Assembly: GCA_028823175.1 (NCBI GenBank)
Contig: JAPKBZ010000039.1
Span: 1 to 38,458, forward strand
Length of the DNA stretch: 38,458 nucleotides
Origin: Myxococcota bacterium
GTDB lineage: Bacteria; Myxococcota_A; UBA9160; UBA4427
Direction of reading: 5' to 3'
The notes beneath the pieces are model-generated. The model was given only the letters and a program-made list of their open reading frames with translations, had not been told where the DNA came from and made no database searches. A program made the translations under genes and the position numbers. The number at the start of each line of letters is the position of its first letter. Position 1 is the stretch's first letter. Below, piece by piece: positions 15,206 to 22,876 of this stretch.

Positions 15206-15853
15206 CTACTCGGGCAGATCAGCGCCCGGGGCGCCAGGCACAGGGACGGGGCCCAGTAGTTCTTCGATGGCAGCGACCATCTGCGAACTCATCGGCTTGG
15301 TGGACGACGGAAAGCGCGAAACAACCTGACCCGAGCGGTCCACCAGATATTTCTCGAAATTCCAGCGAACCGGGCCGCCCACCGGAGGCGGACGCGAGGT
15401 CAGGAAGGCGTAGACGGGGTGCTGCCCCTTTCCGTTGACCTTGACCTTGCTGAACATGGGAAATTCGACGCCGTAATTGCGCTTGCAAAAGGCCCCAATC
15501 TCCGGGTCACTGCCGGGCTCTTGGCCTCCAAAATCATTGGAAGGAAATCCCAGGACGCTAAAGCCTTGCCCCCGATACTTTTCATAGAGGGATTCGAGCC
15601 CCTCGTATTGCGGCGTAAATCCGCACTCACTCGCCGTATTCACCACCAGAAGAACCTCGCCCCGATATTCCTCCAGAGACTCCAGACTGCCCGAGAGCCG
15701 GGCGGCCTCGAGATCGAGAAGCGTTCCCTCCCCCGAACTCTCCGCGCTCGCTACCGCCTGAAGCAGAAGCAGAGAGCCGAGCAGCCCGACCGCGCCGAAC
15801 CCCAGGGAGCGAAGCCCCTTGGCCCCGAGCCAACCCATGCTGCGCTCACGCAT
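15206..15853 (-). CDS. Glutathione peroxidase-family protein, exported
   Basis: This 215-aa thioredoxin-fold peroxidase reduces peroxides using thiols. Residues 1-37 are a signal peptide (basic start, GLLGSLLLLQAVASA before ESSG), so it acts in the periplasm. The catalytic site is NTASECGFTPQYEGL, with Cys77 in place of the selenocysteine of animal enzymes. The second conserved block reads LGFPSNDFGGQEPG, where the family usually has FPCNQFGGQEPG, so the resolving-type Cys of some bacterial and plant enzymes is absent. The third block is RWNFEKYLVDRSG. The ATG at 15853 overlaps the end of the carotenoid oxygenase gene by 8 bp (ATGCGTGA), so the two are translationally coupled; a role in handling oxidative by-products is possible but inferred. 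Confidence 0.9.
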   Translation of the reverse strand: MRERSMGWLGAKGLRSLGFGAVGLLGSLLLLQAVASAESSGEGTLLDLEAARLSGSLESLEEYRGEVLLVVNTASECGFTPQYEGLESLYEKYRGQGFSVLGFPSNDFGGQEPGSDPEIGAFCKRNYGVEFPMFSKVKVNGKGQHPVYAFLTSRPPPVGGPVRWNFEKYLVDRSGQVVSRFPSSTKPMSSQMVAAIEELLGPVPVPGAPGADLPE

Positions 15854-17180
15854 CCGACACCCAATTCCCGTGAAAGCCAAAGGGCACCCGAACGCCCAGG
15901 TCGATGACGGCCACCGGCTCTCCCAAGAAATCCTGGGCGTGAAGAATCACGACCTCGGTCGTATTCCGCTCGGCGTCGTGGCGATAGCTCATGATCCAGC
16001 CGTCGTCTTCGTCGGCATCGTCGCCGCAGGGCACGAAAACTGCCTCTTGGTATTGCTTCGAGACCCCGTCGTCGCGATGCAGGCACTCGCCGGTCTCGAG
16101 GTCGTGTTTGAGGAGCCCCCCATAGAGGCCCTCCGTCCCTGAAGCCCCGCAATAGCCATAACGGTAGGGCTTGCCCACGAGTCGCTCATCGTGCCGGGGG
16201 AATTCCTGGGGGCGATCCGAAATACGGCTTTCCTTCGCCGAGCCGTCTCTCGGATCGAGCAGCCAGCGATCGAGGGTGGGCGGCCCTTCGCCTGGACCCG
16301 TGAGGTTGGTCGCGAACATCTTGGGGTGCCGCACCACGTCCAAAACAACTCGGCCCTCGGCATCTTCGTAGGCGTTGAGGGAATGAAAGACGAAACAGTT
16401 CTCGACCTCGCACCAGACGATCTCATCCGCCGTCCCGGTCCGGGGCAGCAGCCCCACTCGGGAACCGTACTCTTCCTGCCAACGATACGAACCGAGCCCA
16501 CCCTCTTCACCCGGCGCCGGAGGATAGAAGACAACCGGGAGATCGAGCACGATGAAGTAGTTCTCGGTAAGCGCACAATCGTGAACCATGGGCCGTCCCG
16601 GAACCGGGATATCCATCGCCCGCACAACCTTCCCCTCCGGCGAGACCACCACGTGCTGAAGATTTTCCCAGCCCGCGAAGTAAACCGCCGCGTGGAGTTC
16701 CCCGCTCTTCGGATCGCATTTGGGGTGGGCGCTAAACGGGCTCTGGAGGGTTCCCCCGAAATCAGAGCACTGGACCGTGTCCAGTTGATCGTCCAACTCC
16801 ATGGGAAAGCCGCCGCCTTCCACGATCGCGTAGGTCTTGCCGCCCAGCCCGATGATATTCGTATTCGCGAGACCGCTGGCTCCTTCGTAGAAGCGCGGCC
16901 CCGGAGTTTGAGGCCAGCCCCTGGCGTCACAGACCTGATCGTCGCGGACGAAACGCGAGTGATACCACTCGGCCTTGCCGTCTCGGAGGCGAAGCCCGTG
17001 GGCCAGGCCGTTGCCGGCAAACCAATGGTCGTTTTCTCCCGGTGCCACGGGGTTGGGCCCGATACGAAGGAGTCGCCCGGCCAGATCGCGCGGAATTTCC
17101 CCGCGCACGGCTAAGGCCGTCACCGTGGCTTCGTCATCGACAGGGGCAAAATTTCCGCTCGCATAGGGGTTACTGGACAT
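15846..17180 (-). CDS. Carotenoid oxygenase (RPE65/CCD family)
   Basis: This 444-aa non-haem iron dioxygenase or related enzyme of the carotenoid/stilbene cleavage family is a seven-bladed beta-propeller. The four iron-binding histidines are visible: His152 (SAHPK), His200 (MVHDCALTENY), His266 (FHSLNAYED) and His437 (GFHGNW, eight residues from the end). The acidic residue after His266 supplies the second-shell ligand. The N-terminal blocks GEIPRDLAGRLLRIGPNP and GNGLAHGLRLRDGKAEW are typical. Members cleave apocarotenoids, lignostilbenes or other conjugated alkenes; the substrate is not evident, and no carotenoid biosynthesis gene lies in the window. The ATG at 17180 has GGGAG 5 nt upstream. 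There is no signal peptide, so it should be cytoplasmic or membrane-associated, unlike its overlapping partner, the exported peroxidase. Confidence 0.92.
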   Translation of the reverse strand: MSSNPYASGNFAPVDDEATVTALAVRGEIPRDLAGRLLRIGPNPVAPGENDHWFAGNGLAHGLRLRDGKAEWYHSRFVRDDQVCDARGWPQTPGPRFYEGASGLANTNIIGLGGKTYAIVEGGGFPMELDDQLDTVQCSDFGGTLQSPFSAHPKCDPKSGELHAAVYFAGWENLQHVVVSPEGKVVRAMDIPVPGRPMVHDCALTENYFIVLDLPVVFYPPAPGEEGGLGSYRWQEEYGSRVGLLPRTGTADEIVWCEVENCFVFHSLNAYEDAEGRVVLDVVRHPKMFATNLTGPGEGPPTLDRWLLDPRDGSAKESRISDRPQEFPRHDERLVGKPYRYGYCGASGTEGLYGGLLKHDLETGECLHRDDGVSKQYQEAVFVPCGDDADEDDGWIMSYRHDAERNTTEVVILHAQDFLGEPVAVIDLGVRVPFGFHGNWVSDA

Positions 17181-17249
17181 CGTGGCTCCCGGATTCAAGC
17201 GCCGCCGAGCCCCGCAAAAAAGGGCGCTCGCACCGGCGCAATGGAAGCC

Positions 17250-17277
17250 TTCAGGATAACCAAATTCCGCCTATAGT
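17250..17277 (+). promoter_or_regulatory. Candidate sigma70-type promoter for the phosphotransferase gene
   Basis: TTCAGG (17250-17255, weak -35) and TATAGT (17272-17277, five of six to the -10 consensus) are 16 bp apart in the 162-bp gap between the divergent carotenoid oxygenase and phosphotransferase genes. The leader would be about 60 nt and contain two direct copies of CTCGCG before the ribosome-binding site AGGAG. Confidence 0.35.
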
Positions 17278-17342
17278 CGAAAGCCCAAGCCCCGCGGCCG
17301 GTGCACCCTCGCGAACCTCGCGGTCAGCCTAGGAGATGAACT

Positions 17343-18677
17343 ATGAGCCAAAAGGATCAAGCAGCGGTCTGTCGCTGGGTCGAAGATTTCATGGGCGGGC
17401 GCATCACCCACTGCGAGCGCCAAGCCCGCTGGCGGCCCGCCTATTTTCTCGATCTCGAGCGCAACGGCGAGAAGATTCCCCTCTATTTCCGGGGCGATCG
17501 GGGCGTCTCCGACTCCGCGCAATACGCCCTCGAACACGAAATGGCCTGCCTGAAGGTCCTCTCGGCCCAGGGGATCCCCGTGCCCCAGGTCTTCGGCTTT
17601 TGCCCTGAACCCCGGGGCATTCTCATGGAGTGCTCGCCCGGCCAAGCCGATCTATCCACCGCAGCGACGGCCGAAGAGCAGGCCTCGGTCCAACGCGACT
17701 ACATGCGAATTCTCGCGCAGATCCATGCCCTGGAGATCCAACCCTTTCTCGACGCGGGCCTGGACGCCCCGTCGGAACCCGAGCGCCTGGCCCTGGCCGA
17801 CCTCCCCCTCTGGGAAAAAACCTACCGCCGCGGCAAATCCCGTCCGGAACCCCTGATCGAGTTTGCTCTGGGATGGCTCAAACGAAATGTCCCTCCCGCC
17901 GCCGATTCGGCCTGCTTCGTTTGCGGCGATTCCGGACAATTCCTCTTCGACCGGGGCCGGGTCACGGCGGTCATCGACCTGGAACTCGCGCATCTCGGCG
18001 ACCCCGCCGAAGATCTCGGCGCCCTTCGCTGCCGCGATCTAAGCGAGCCCCTGGGCGACCTCCGCCCCGCCCTTGCAGCCTACGAGGAGTTCGTGGGGCA
18101 CTCCGTCGACCACTTCCTCGTCGACTACCACACCGTGCGCTTCGCCATGACCACCCCCCTGGCTACAGTCCCGGTGCTCAGCCGCGCTCGCCCGGGCGTC
18201 GATCTGATCCAATATCTCTGCTGGTTCCACGTCTACAGCCGGGCGCCCATGGAGGTCATCGCCCAAACCCGTGGCCTTGAACTCCCCCTGCCCCCGCTTC
18301 CCGAAGGCGAGAGCAATTCGCGCAGCCCGCTCTACGAGGATCTCAGCCTGCGGCTGGCTCCCGAAGCCGCCGAGCCCGGGTTCGAGGATTACGCCCGCCA
18401 AACCGCTTGGCGGACCGCCGTCTACCTCGAGCGCTCGAATCGCTACGGACCCGCCCTGGCAGCCGACAGCCTCGCCGATATCAATCGGCTCCTAGGAAGC
18501 GAGCACAGCGACATCGCTCAAGCCGACGCCGCCCTGGAGGCCTGGATCGGGAAGGCCGATGCCGGGGCGGACGACGAGTTGGTTCGCCTGCTCCACCGCC
18601 GCTGCGTACGCGAGGAAGTCCTGCTCGAACCGGTCTTGGGCGAGTTCACCGGCGCCCGGATCCAGCGCCTTGACTGA
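17343..18677 (+). CDS. APH-like phosphotransferase with atypical catalytic loop
   Basis: This 444-aa protein has the aminoglycoside-phosphotransferase/choline-kinase fold. The N-lobe includes LYFRGDRG and the helix HEMACLKVLSAQGIPVPQVFG; the hinge is GILMECSPGQADLS. The catalytic loop, normally HGDxxxxN, reads CGDSGQFLF: the catalytic Asp remains, but His is Cys, the loop is about two residues shorter, and the metal-binding Asn is missing, with a Gln nearby. The metal-binding segment VIDLELAHLGDPAEDLGALR is well conserved. The C-terminal 130 residues form an additional helical part. Related proteins sit near acyl-CoA and steroid catabolic genes, but their substrates are mostly unknown. The ATG has AGGAG 7 nt upstream. 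It may represent a distinct subfamily rather than a dead enzyme. Confidence 0.8.
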   Translation: MSQKDQAAVCRWVEDFMGGRITHCERQARWRPAYFLDLERNGEKIPLYFRGDRGVSDSAQYALEHEMACLKVLSAQGIPVPQVFGFCPEPRGILMECSPGQADLSTAATAEEQASVQRDYMRILAQIHALEIQPFLDAGLDAPSEPERLALADLPLWEKTYRRGKSRPEPLIEFALGWLKRNVPPAADSACFVCGDSGQFLFDRGRVTAVIDLELAHLGDPAEDLGALRCRDLSEPLGDLRPALAAYEEFVGHSVDHFLVDYHTVRFAMTTPLATVPVLSRARPGVDLIQYLCWFHVYSRAPMEVIAQTRGLELPLPPLPEGESNSRSPLYEDLSLRLAPEAAEPGFEDYARQTAWRTAVYLERSNRYGPALAADSLADINRLLGSEHSDIAQADAALEAWIGKADAGADDELVRLLHRRCVREEVLLEPVLGEFTGARIQRLD

Positions 18678-18758
18678 GGGGCCGCACCCCTCAAATCCCA
18701 AGCGCACGCCCGAAGGGCTGCAGACATTCACCCGAAGACTCGGGGGGCCACAAACGCA

Positions 18759-19172
18759 ATGACTCAATCCGCCTTCGACCCTGTCCGCTACCGGCCCCTT
18801 TTCTACCTCGCGGCCGCCTGGAATCTGGTCGCCGCGGGGGTGGCCCTGGGCTTTCCCGGCTTCCATAGCCAGACCTTTTTCGCCGACCCCGGCGCCCTCG
18901 CCACCCCAGCAGCCGTCCTCAATACCCGGATCGCCTGGCTCACGGTGGGCTTCTTCGGCGTCGGCTACTGGATCGTTGCCCGGGATCCGCGCAAGAACCA
19001 CGCGCTCATCCTGATCGCCGCCTTGGGGAAGACCAGCGTTGGCTTCCTCTGGCTTGCGGCCTACCAGGCCCAGACCGTAGGCCTTCTGGCCCTGGCCGGC
19101 GCCCTGGGCGATCTAGTCTTTGCCGGGTGCTTCGGGCTCTTTCTGCTGCGCGCCCGAGCGCCCCGGGCCTAA
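18759..19172 (+). CDS. Four-helix membrane protein of unknown function
   Basis: This protein of 137 aa has four hydrophobic helices at about residues 14-33, 58-75, 82-101 and 106-129, with RDPRKNH forming the loop after the second helix. A glycine stretch on the message (GGGGGG, about 10 nt upstream of the ATG) may serve as the ribosome-binding site. I know of similar small membrane proteins annotated only as hypothetical. Its last 60 bp overlap the 3' end of the leftward glycoside hydrolase gene on the opposite strand. Confidence 0.7.
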   Translation: MTQSAFDPVRYRPLFYLAAAWNLVAAGVALGFPGFHSQTFFADPGALATPAAVLNTRIAWLTVGFFGVGYWIVARDPRKNHALILIAALGKTSVGFLWLAAYQAQTVGLLALAGALGDLVFAGCFGLFLLRARAPRA

Positions 19173-21641
19173 CCCACTTGGGTCTCCCCCACGAACCGAC
19201 GCTTCGAGGGTCAGGAGCGCAACCCCCGCCGCTTCAAGTTCCAGAAGGATTTCGTCTCCCGCCTCGATGCTCTCGCGCAGCTGCGAGCGCGAACCGGTGC
19301 TGGGATCCCAGCGCCAGAGCGCGCCGCCACCCCGGGTAAAGCGAAGCCGGGCGCTCCCTGACGACCAAGCCTCGTTGAAGAAGAGCGCGATCTCACCCCG
19401 GGAAGTCGCACGCCGGGCTAGGGAGAAAGCCAGGTTCTCCCCAGCGACGGGCTCCACAAAACCCGGGCGCACCCGGCGGGCAAGAACCGCTTTGAGTGCC
19501 TCCCCCCGAACCGGACCCACCACCGTCGCCTTCGCCGCCTTCGCCGCCGCCTTCACCGCACGGTCCCGGGCCCTTGCATCCCGCAGGCCCGGGGCACGCC
19601 GAGGCAGGTCGCCCAAGGCGATCACCGGAATGCCCGCCGCCGCCAACTCCGCCACGCGTGCGATCAGGGCGGGCTCGGCGACTTCCAGGGGATCGAGAAT
19701 GAGCGCTCGGTAATGGCCGGCCCCCACCCGGAAGCCGTCGCCCTCGAGTTCTGCACCCGCCAGCATTCGTCGGCTCACCCGGTCGTGGCTCAGGCCGCGC
19801 GCGCGCAATACCCGGGTGGTCTCCGATTCCCCCGAGCCCACCTCGACGCGTCCGAGTTGAATGCTGGCGGCGTCGGGGTAAGCCGGGTCGACCCGCAGCC
19901 AAGCCACATCGGCGACCGGGGTTCCCTGGCTCATCGCCACCGACAGCCGGGCCAGAAAGGCATTGAACTCGGGCAGTGCCCGGAGAAATGACGCATCGAT
20001 CTCCGACGACATGGGGAAGGGACCCGCGAGGATTCGGCCAAACCCCCCGGAGAAGGGAAACCAGGCTTCACCGTCGGCACGAGTGTAGGGATAGGGCACT
20101 CCGTGGTGAACCACGCGGTTGATCCCCGCTGCGTAGGCGCGTCCTGCCAGGAGCTGCATCTCCTCCCATCCGAGCCGCGTCCCCAAGACCTGAAGGGTGA
20201 TGAACGATTCCGAGGAGGCCCAGCGGCGGCCGCTGACATGAGCGGCGGAGGCCGCCAATTTCAAGAAATCAAAGCCTCCGTCGGCGAAAAGCCCTTCGGC
20301 CTCGGGCACGTCGGCGAGGGCATAGGTATCGAGGTAATCCCCGTAGCCTCCGTGGGCCTGCAACCTGAATTCGAGATCACGGGCCCGGGCCCACTCGGCC
20401 AGGCGCCCGACGAATTCGTCCTGAAAGAGCTGGCTGCGAACCGCCTCGTAATCCTCGCGAATCCGCTCGGCACGCTCGGCCCCCTCCCCCGCCGGCGCCC
20501 GGTAGAGGGGCCCGCCCCCGCGCCCCAAGAAATCGATCATCTCGGCGTATTTCGACTCGCCTCCCCGGCGAAAGATCAGGGGAAGCTGGGGAATCAGGTC
20601 GTACCCCGCGTAGGCCTCAAAGGCCGCCGGGAAACCCGGGGTAAAAGGCAGTTCCCCCATCAATTCAAAACTGTCCACGAAGAGCCCCCGGACCGACTGA
20701 CCGGCCAAGGCGGCCATCGCCGGGGCTCCGTAGCCGTCGAGCAGCGCGTCGGCCCCGGATCGTGACAAATGGTCGACCACCCGGGCGTCCTCCTCCCTTC
20801 CGGGAAATGCTCCTCCCATCACGAAATGCGAAGTGGAATTCGCATAGAGAGCAAATACCCGCCAGCTCCCCGGCGGCACGCGCCACGCGAGAATCTCGCC
20901 CTCGACCCGGTCACTGAGTTCCCGAACATCGGAGAGGGTGGGCACCCCACCCGGCCCGGCTTCCACTCGACCCGCGAGAACAGCCACTCGGCGAATTTCG
21001 GTGTCGGGAGGGCCGAGGACATCCAGAACCCATTCCACCGCGTCGCGGTAAGTCTGGTCCGGAGGCCCGGGGAGCGCGCCCCTGAAATCCGCCGGCCCCT
21101 GGACGTCGACGCTCGCCATCAGCAGTTGGCGCTCGGCATTGGCGGGCGAGGTGGGCAACCCCCCGGGCCAACCGCTGCCCAAAGTCAAATCAAAGCCGAG
21201 TCCCAAAGTCTTGGCTACGGCCGCAGCGTCGGCCACCCGGGCGAAGAAGTCGGCCCCCCCAACGGTCCTCAGTCGCGGATCCTCGAGGACGTCGGTTTCC
21301 CCCAGCCCCAAGAGCAGGGGCTGAAGCTCCACCGCGCCGAACCCCGCGCTCTGGATCGCTTCGAGCTGGCGGCGCACCTTCCCGGGCTCCACGCTGCCTC
21401 CCGGCCACCACCAGCGCGCCGTCGGACGGGCATCCCGGGGCGGGTCGTTCCAATCCCCCACCGGGATCGGGGAAGCGGCGGGCTCCGTCACCGGGCCCGA
21501 AAGCTCCCCACCCGGCTGGGACTGCTGGGCCCGCGCCGGGTCGGGTACCCTCCCCCCCGAGCCAAGCCCCACCGAGCCCAGCCCCACCCAGCCAAGCCCG
21601 GCCAGGCAGAACCCGGCCAAGCCGAGGCAGGCGAGCCTCAA
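19113..21641 (-). CDS. GH106-like glycoside hydrolase (alpha-L-rhamnosidase family)
   Basis: This 842-aa exported enzyme has an unusual repetitive signal region (residues 1-39, ending PARA before QQSQ). The catalytic region opens with PPRDARPTARWWWPGGSV, then VRRQLEAIQSAGFGAVELQPL, LGLGFDLTLGSGWPGG and, further on, a TIM-barrel-like stretch with LFVDSFEL and a HHGVPYP segment. This order fits GH106 alpha-L-rhamnosidases and their relatives, usually 800-1100 aa. The C-terminal part (about 620-800) looks like beta-rich accessory domains. The TTG start at 21641 overlaps the upstream peroxidase stop by 4 bp (TTGA). Predicted function: removal of rhamnose or a similar deoxysugar from polysaccharide in the periplasm or outside the cell. 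The substrate is not known. Confidence 0.72.
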   Translation of the reverse strand: MRLACLGLAGFCLAGLGWVGLGSVGLGSGGRVPDPARAQQSQPGGELSGPVTEPAASPIPVGDWNDPPRDARPTARWWWPGGSVEPGKVRRQLEAIQSAGFGAVELQPLLLGLGETDVLEDPRLRTVGGADFFARVADAAAVAKTLGLGFDLTLGSGWPGGLPTSPANAERQLLMASVDVQGPADFRGALPGPPDQTYRDAVEWVLDVLGPPDTEIRRVAVLAGRVEAGPGGVPTLSDVRELSDRVEGEILAWRVPPGSWRVFALYANSTSHFVMGGAFPGREEDARVVDHLSRSGADALLDGYGAPAMAALAGQSVRGLFVDSFELMGELPFTPGFPAAFEAYAGYDLIPQLPLIFRRGGESKYAEMIDFLGRGGGPLYRAPAGEGAERAERIREDYEAVRSQLFQDEFVGRLAEWARARDLEFRLQAHGGYGDYLDTYALADVPEAEGLFADGGFDFLKLAASAAHVSGRRWASSESFITLQVLGTRLGWEEMQLLAGRAYAAGINRVVHHGVPYPYTRADGEAWFPFSGGFGRILAGPFPMSSEIDASFLRALPEFNAFLARLSVAMSQGTPVADVAWLRVDPAYPDAASIQLGRVEVGSGESETTRVLRARGLSHDRVSRRMLAGAELEGDGFRVGAGHYRALILDPLEVAEPALIARVAELAAAGIPVIALGDLPRRAPGLRDARARDRAVKAAAKAAKATVVGPVRGEALKAVLARRVRPGFVEPVAGENLAFSLARRATSRGEIALFFNEAWSSGSARLRFTRGGGALWRWDPSTGSRSQLRESIEAGDEILLELEAAGVALLTLEASVRGGDPSGLGPGRSGAQQKEPEAPGKD
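21554..21628 (-). repeat. Imperfect 15-bp tandem repeats in the signal region of the glycoside hydrolase
   Basis: Five 15-bp units lie end to end on the plus strand at 21554, 21569, 21584, 21599 and 21614, for example CCCCCGAGCCAAGCC, CCACCGAGCCCAGCC and CCACCCAGCCAAGCC. On the coding strand the last three give GLGWV, GLGSV and GLGSG; the first two are more diverged. They form the Gly/Leu-rich core of the predicted signal peptide and preserve the reading frame. Confidence 0.65.
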
Positions 21642-22741
21642 GAACGATCGGGACCCGGCGTATTGGGTCCGTTCTCGGGCAACTCGGGCTCCGCGACGAA
21701 AGCGGGATCGACGCGACCGGTGAGCGATTCCAGGAAAGCCCCGATCTGGGCGCGCTGGGTCGCATCGAGTTCAACCCCGAGCTGGTGCCTCCCCATCACA
21801 AGGATCGCCTGGTCGAGGCTTTGGATGCTGCCGTCGTGAAACCAGGGGCCGGTCTGCGCCACGTTGCGCAAGGAGGGCACCTTAAAAACGAAGCGATCCT
21901 CGGGAAGCCCAGTGACATTCTCTTTCCCCTTGTCCTCGGTGGGATAGGCCTTGATCAGCCCCAACTTGCGATATGTCGTGCCACCGACCAGCGGTCCGTT
22001 ATGGCAGCTCACGCAACCCACGGACAGGAAGAGTTCGAGACCCTCAACGGCCTGGGGCGAGAGCCTATCCTCCTCCCCCGCCATGAACCCATCAAAGGGC
22101 GATGGAGTGATCAGCCCACGTTCGAAACTTCCGATCGCCCTCGCCATATTCTCGTAATTCAGCGGGTCGGACTCACCGGGAAAGGCGGCTGTAAAGAGCG
22201 GCGGATACCCGGGAATCGAAGCGAGAACCGCGACGACCGCCTCCTCGCTGGGCATGGCCATCTCGATGGGGTTCAGAACTGGGCCCTTGGCCTGGGCCTC
22301 GACATCCGGCTCACGTCCATCCCAGAACTGAGCCACATGAAGCGCCGCGTTCAAACTGGTGGGAGAATTACGGCCCCCGCGCTGGCCACGATGGCCGGGG
22401 GAAGTGGGCTCCCCGTCCACCCCGTAAAGGTCGAGGCGATGGCAACTATTGCACGAAATATCCTGCCCCAGGGACAAGCGTGGATCGAAGTAGAGCATTC
22501 GCCCCAGGTTGACCCTGGCCTCGGGCATCGGGCGCTCTGCCGTCGCCGCGTTGGGCGGGAGTACGCCGAAGATCTGCCTAGCCTGGACACGTGATTCCGG
22601 AGCATCCCCCGCAGCGGCCCACAAAGGGTTTGAGGCGAGGAGCAGGCCCACTCCCCCCACAGCGATGCTCTTCCCGATCCAGCGACATCCAACAGCGGCT
22701 AGTGCTCGCACGCGCTTCTCCTCAGTCAAACCGGTCACCAT
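21638..22741 (-). CDS. Di-heme cytochrome c peroxidase-family protein
   Basis: This is a 367-aa periplasmic c-type cytochrome. After an N-terminal export segment with hydrophobic core at about residues 24-42 come two heme-binding motifs, CNSCH at 97-101 and CVSCH at 243-247, the spacing typical of bacterial di-heme peroxidases (CCP/MauG). Other family blocks are NLGRMLYFDPRLS before the first heme, RNSPTSLNAALHVAQFWDGRE between the hemes, NPIEM, and a C-terminal VPSLRNVAQTGPWFHDGS. The family reduces hydrogen peroxide with cytochrome electrons, but several members do other oxidations. The ATG at 22741 lies in a weak context; a GTG at 22807 would add 22 residues. It overlaps the downstream glycoside hydrolase gene by 4 bp, so the pair forms an operon. 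Confidence 0.88.
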   Translation of the reverse strand: MVTGLTEEKRVRALAAVGCRWIGKSIAVGGVGLLLASNPLWAAAGDAPESRVQARQIFGVLPPNAATAERPMPEARVNLGRMLYFDPRLSLGQDISCNSCHRLDLYGVDGEPTSPGHRGQRGGRNSPTSLNAALHVAQFWDGREPDVEAQAKGPVLNPIEMAMPSEEAVVAVLASIPGYPPLFTAAFPGESDPLNYENMARAIGSFERGLITPSPFDGFMAGEEDRLSPQAVEGLELFLSVGCVSCHNGPLVGGTTYRKLGLIKAYPTEDKGKENVTGLPEDRFVFKVPSLRNVAQTGPWFHDGSIQSLDQAILVMGRHQLGVELDATQRAQIGAFLESLTGRVDPAFVAEPELPENGPNTPGPDRS

Positions 22742-22864
22742 TCTCGCACCGATTCCGACAACGTCAATTCCGCAAAATCCCCGAACCGCGGAACGTGGCG
22801 ACCCCACCGCTGGAAATAGGGCTTCAGGGCCTTGGGCTCAAGGGCATATCGGGTTCTGAGCCTC

Positions 22865-22870
22865 TACAAT
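22865..22870 (+). promoter_or_regulatory. Candidate -10 element, possibly for a leaderless message
   Basis: TACAAT matches the -10 consensus at five of six positions and ends 6 nt before the ATG of the MscS-family gene, so transcription would start at or beside the start codon. No clear -35 is found at 16-18 bp, and no ribosome-binding sequence precedes the ATG. Confidence 0.3.
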
Positions 22871-22876
22871 AAACGT

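Noticed and set aside
16191-17114. Open frame of 307 codons antisense to the carotenoid oxygenase gene
   Set aside because: It shows no domain or ribosome-binding site and is explained by codon bias of the real gene.
20769-21839. Open frame of 356 codons on the plus strand across the glycoside hydrolase and peroxidase genes
   Set aside because: Its composition is Pro/Arg/His-rich and it runs through two recognised genes on the opposite strand.
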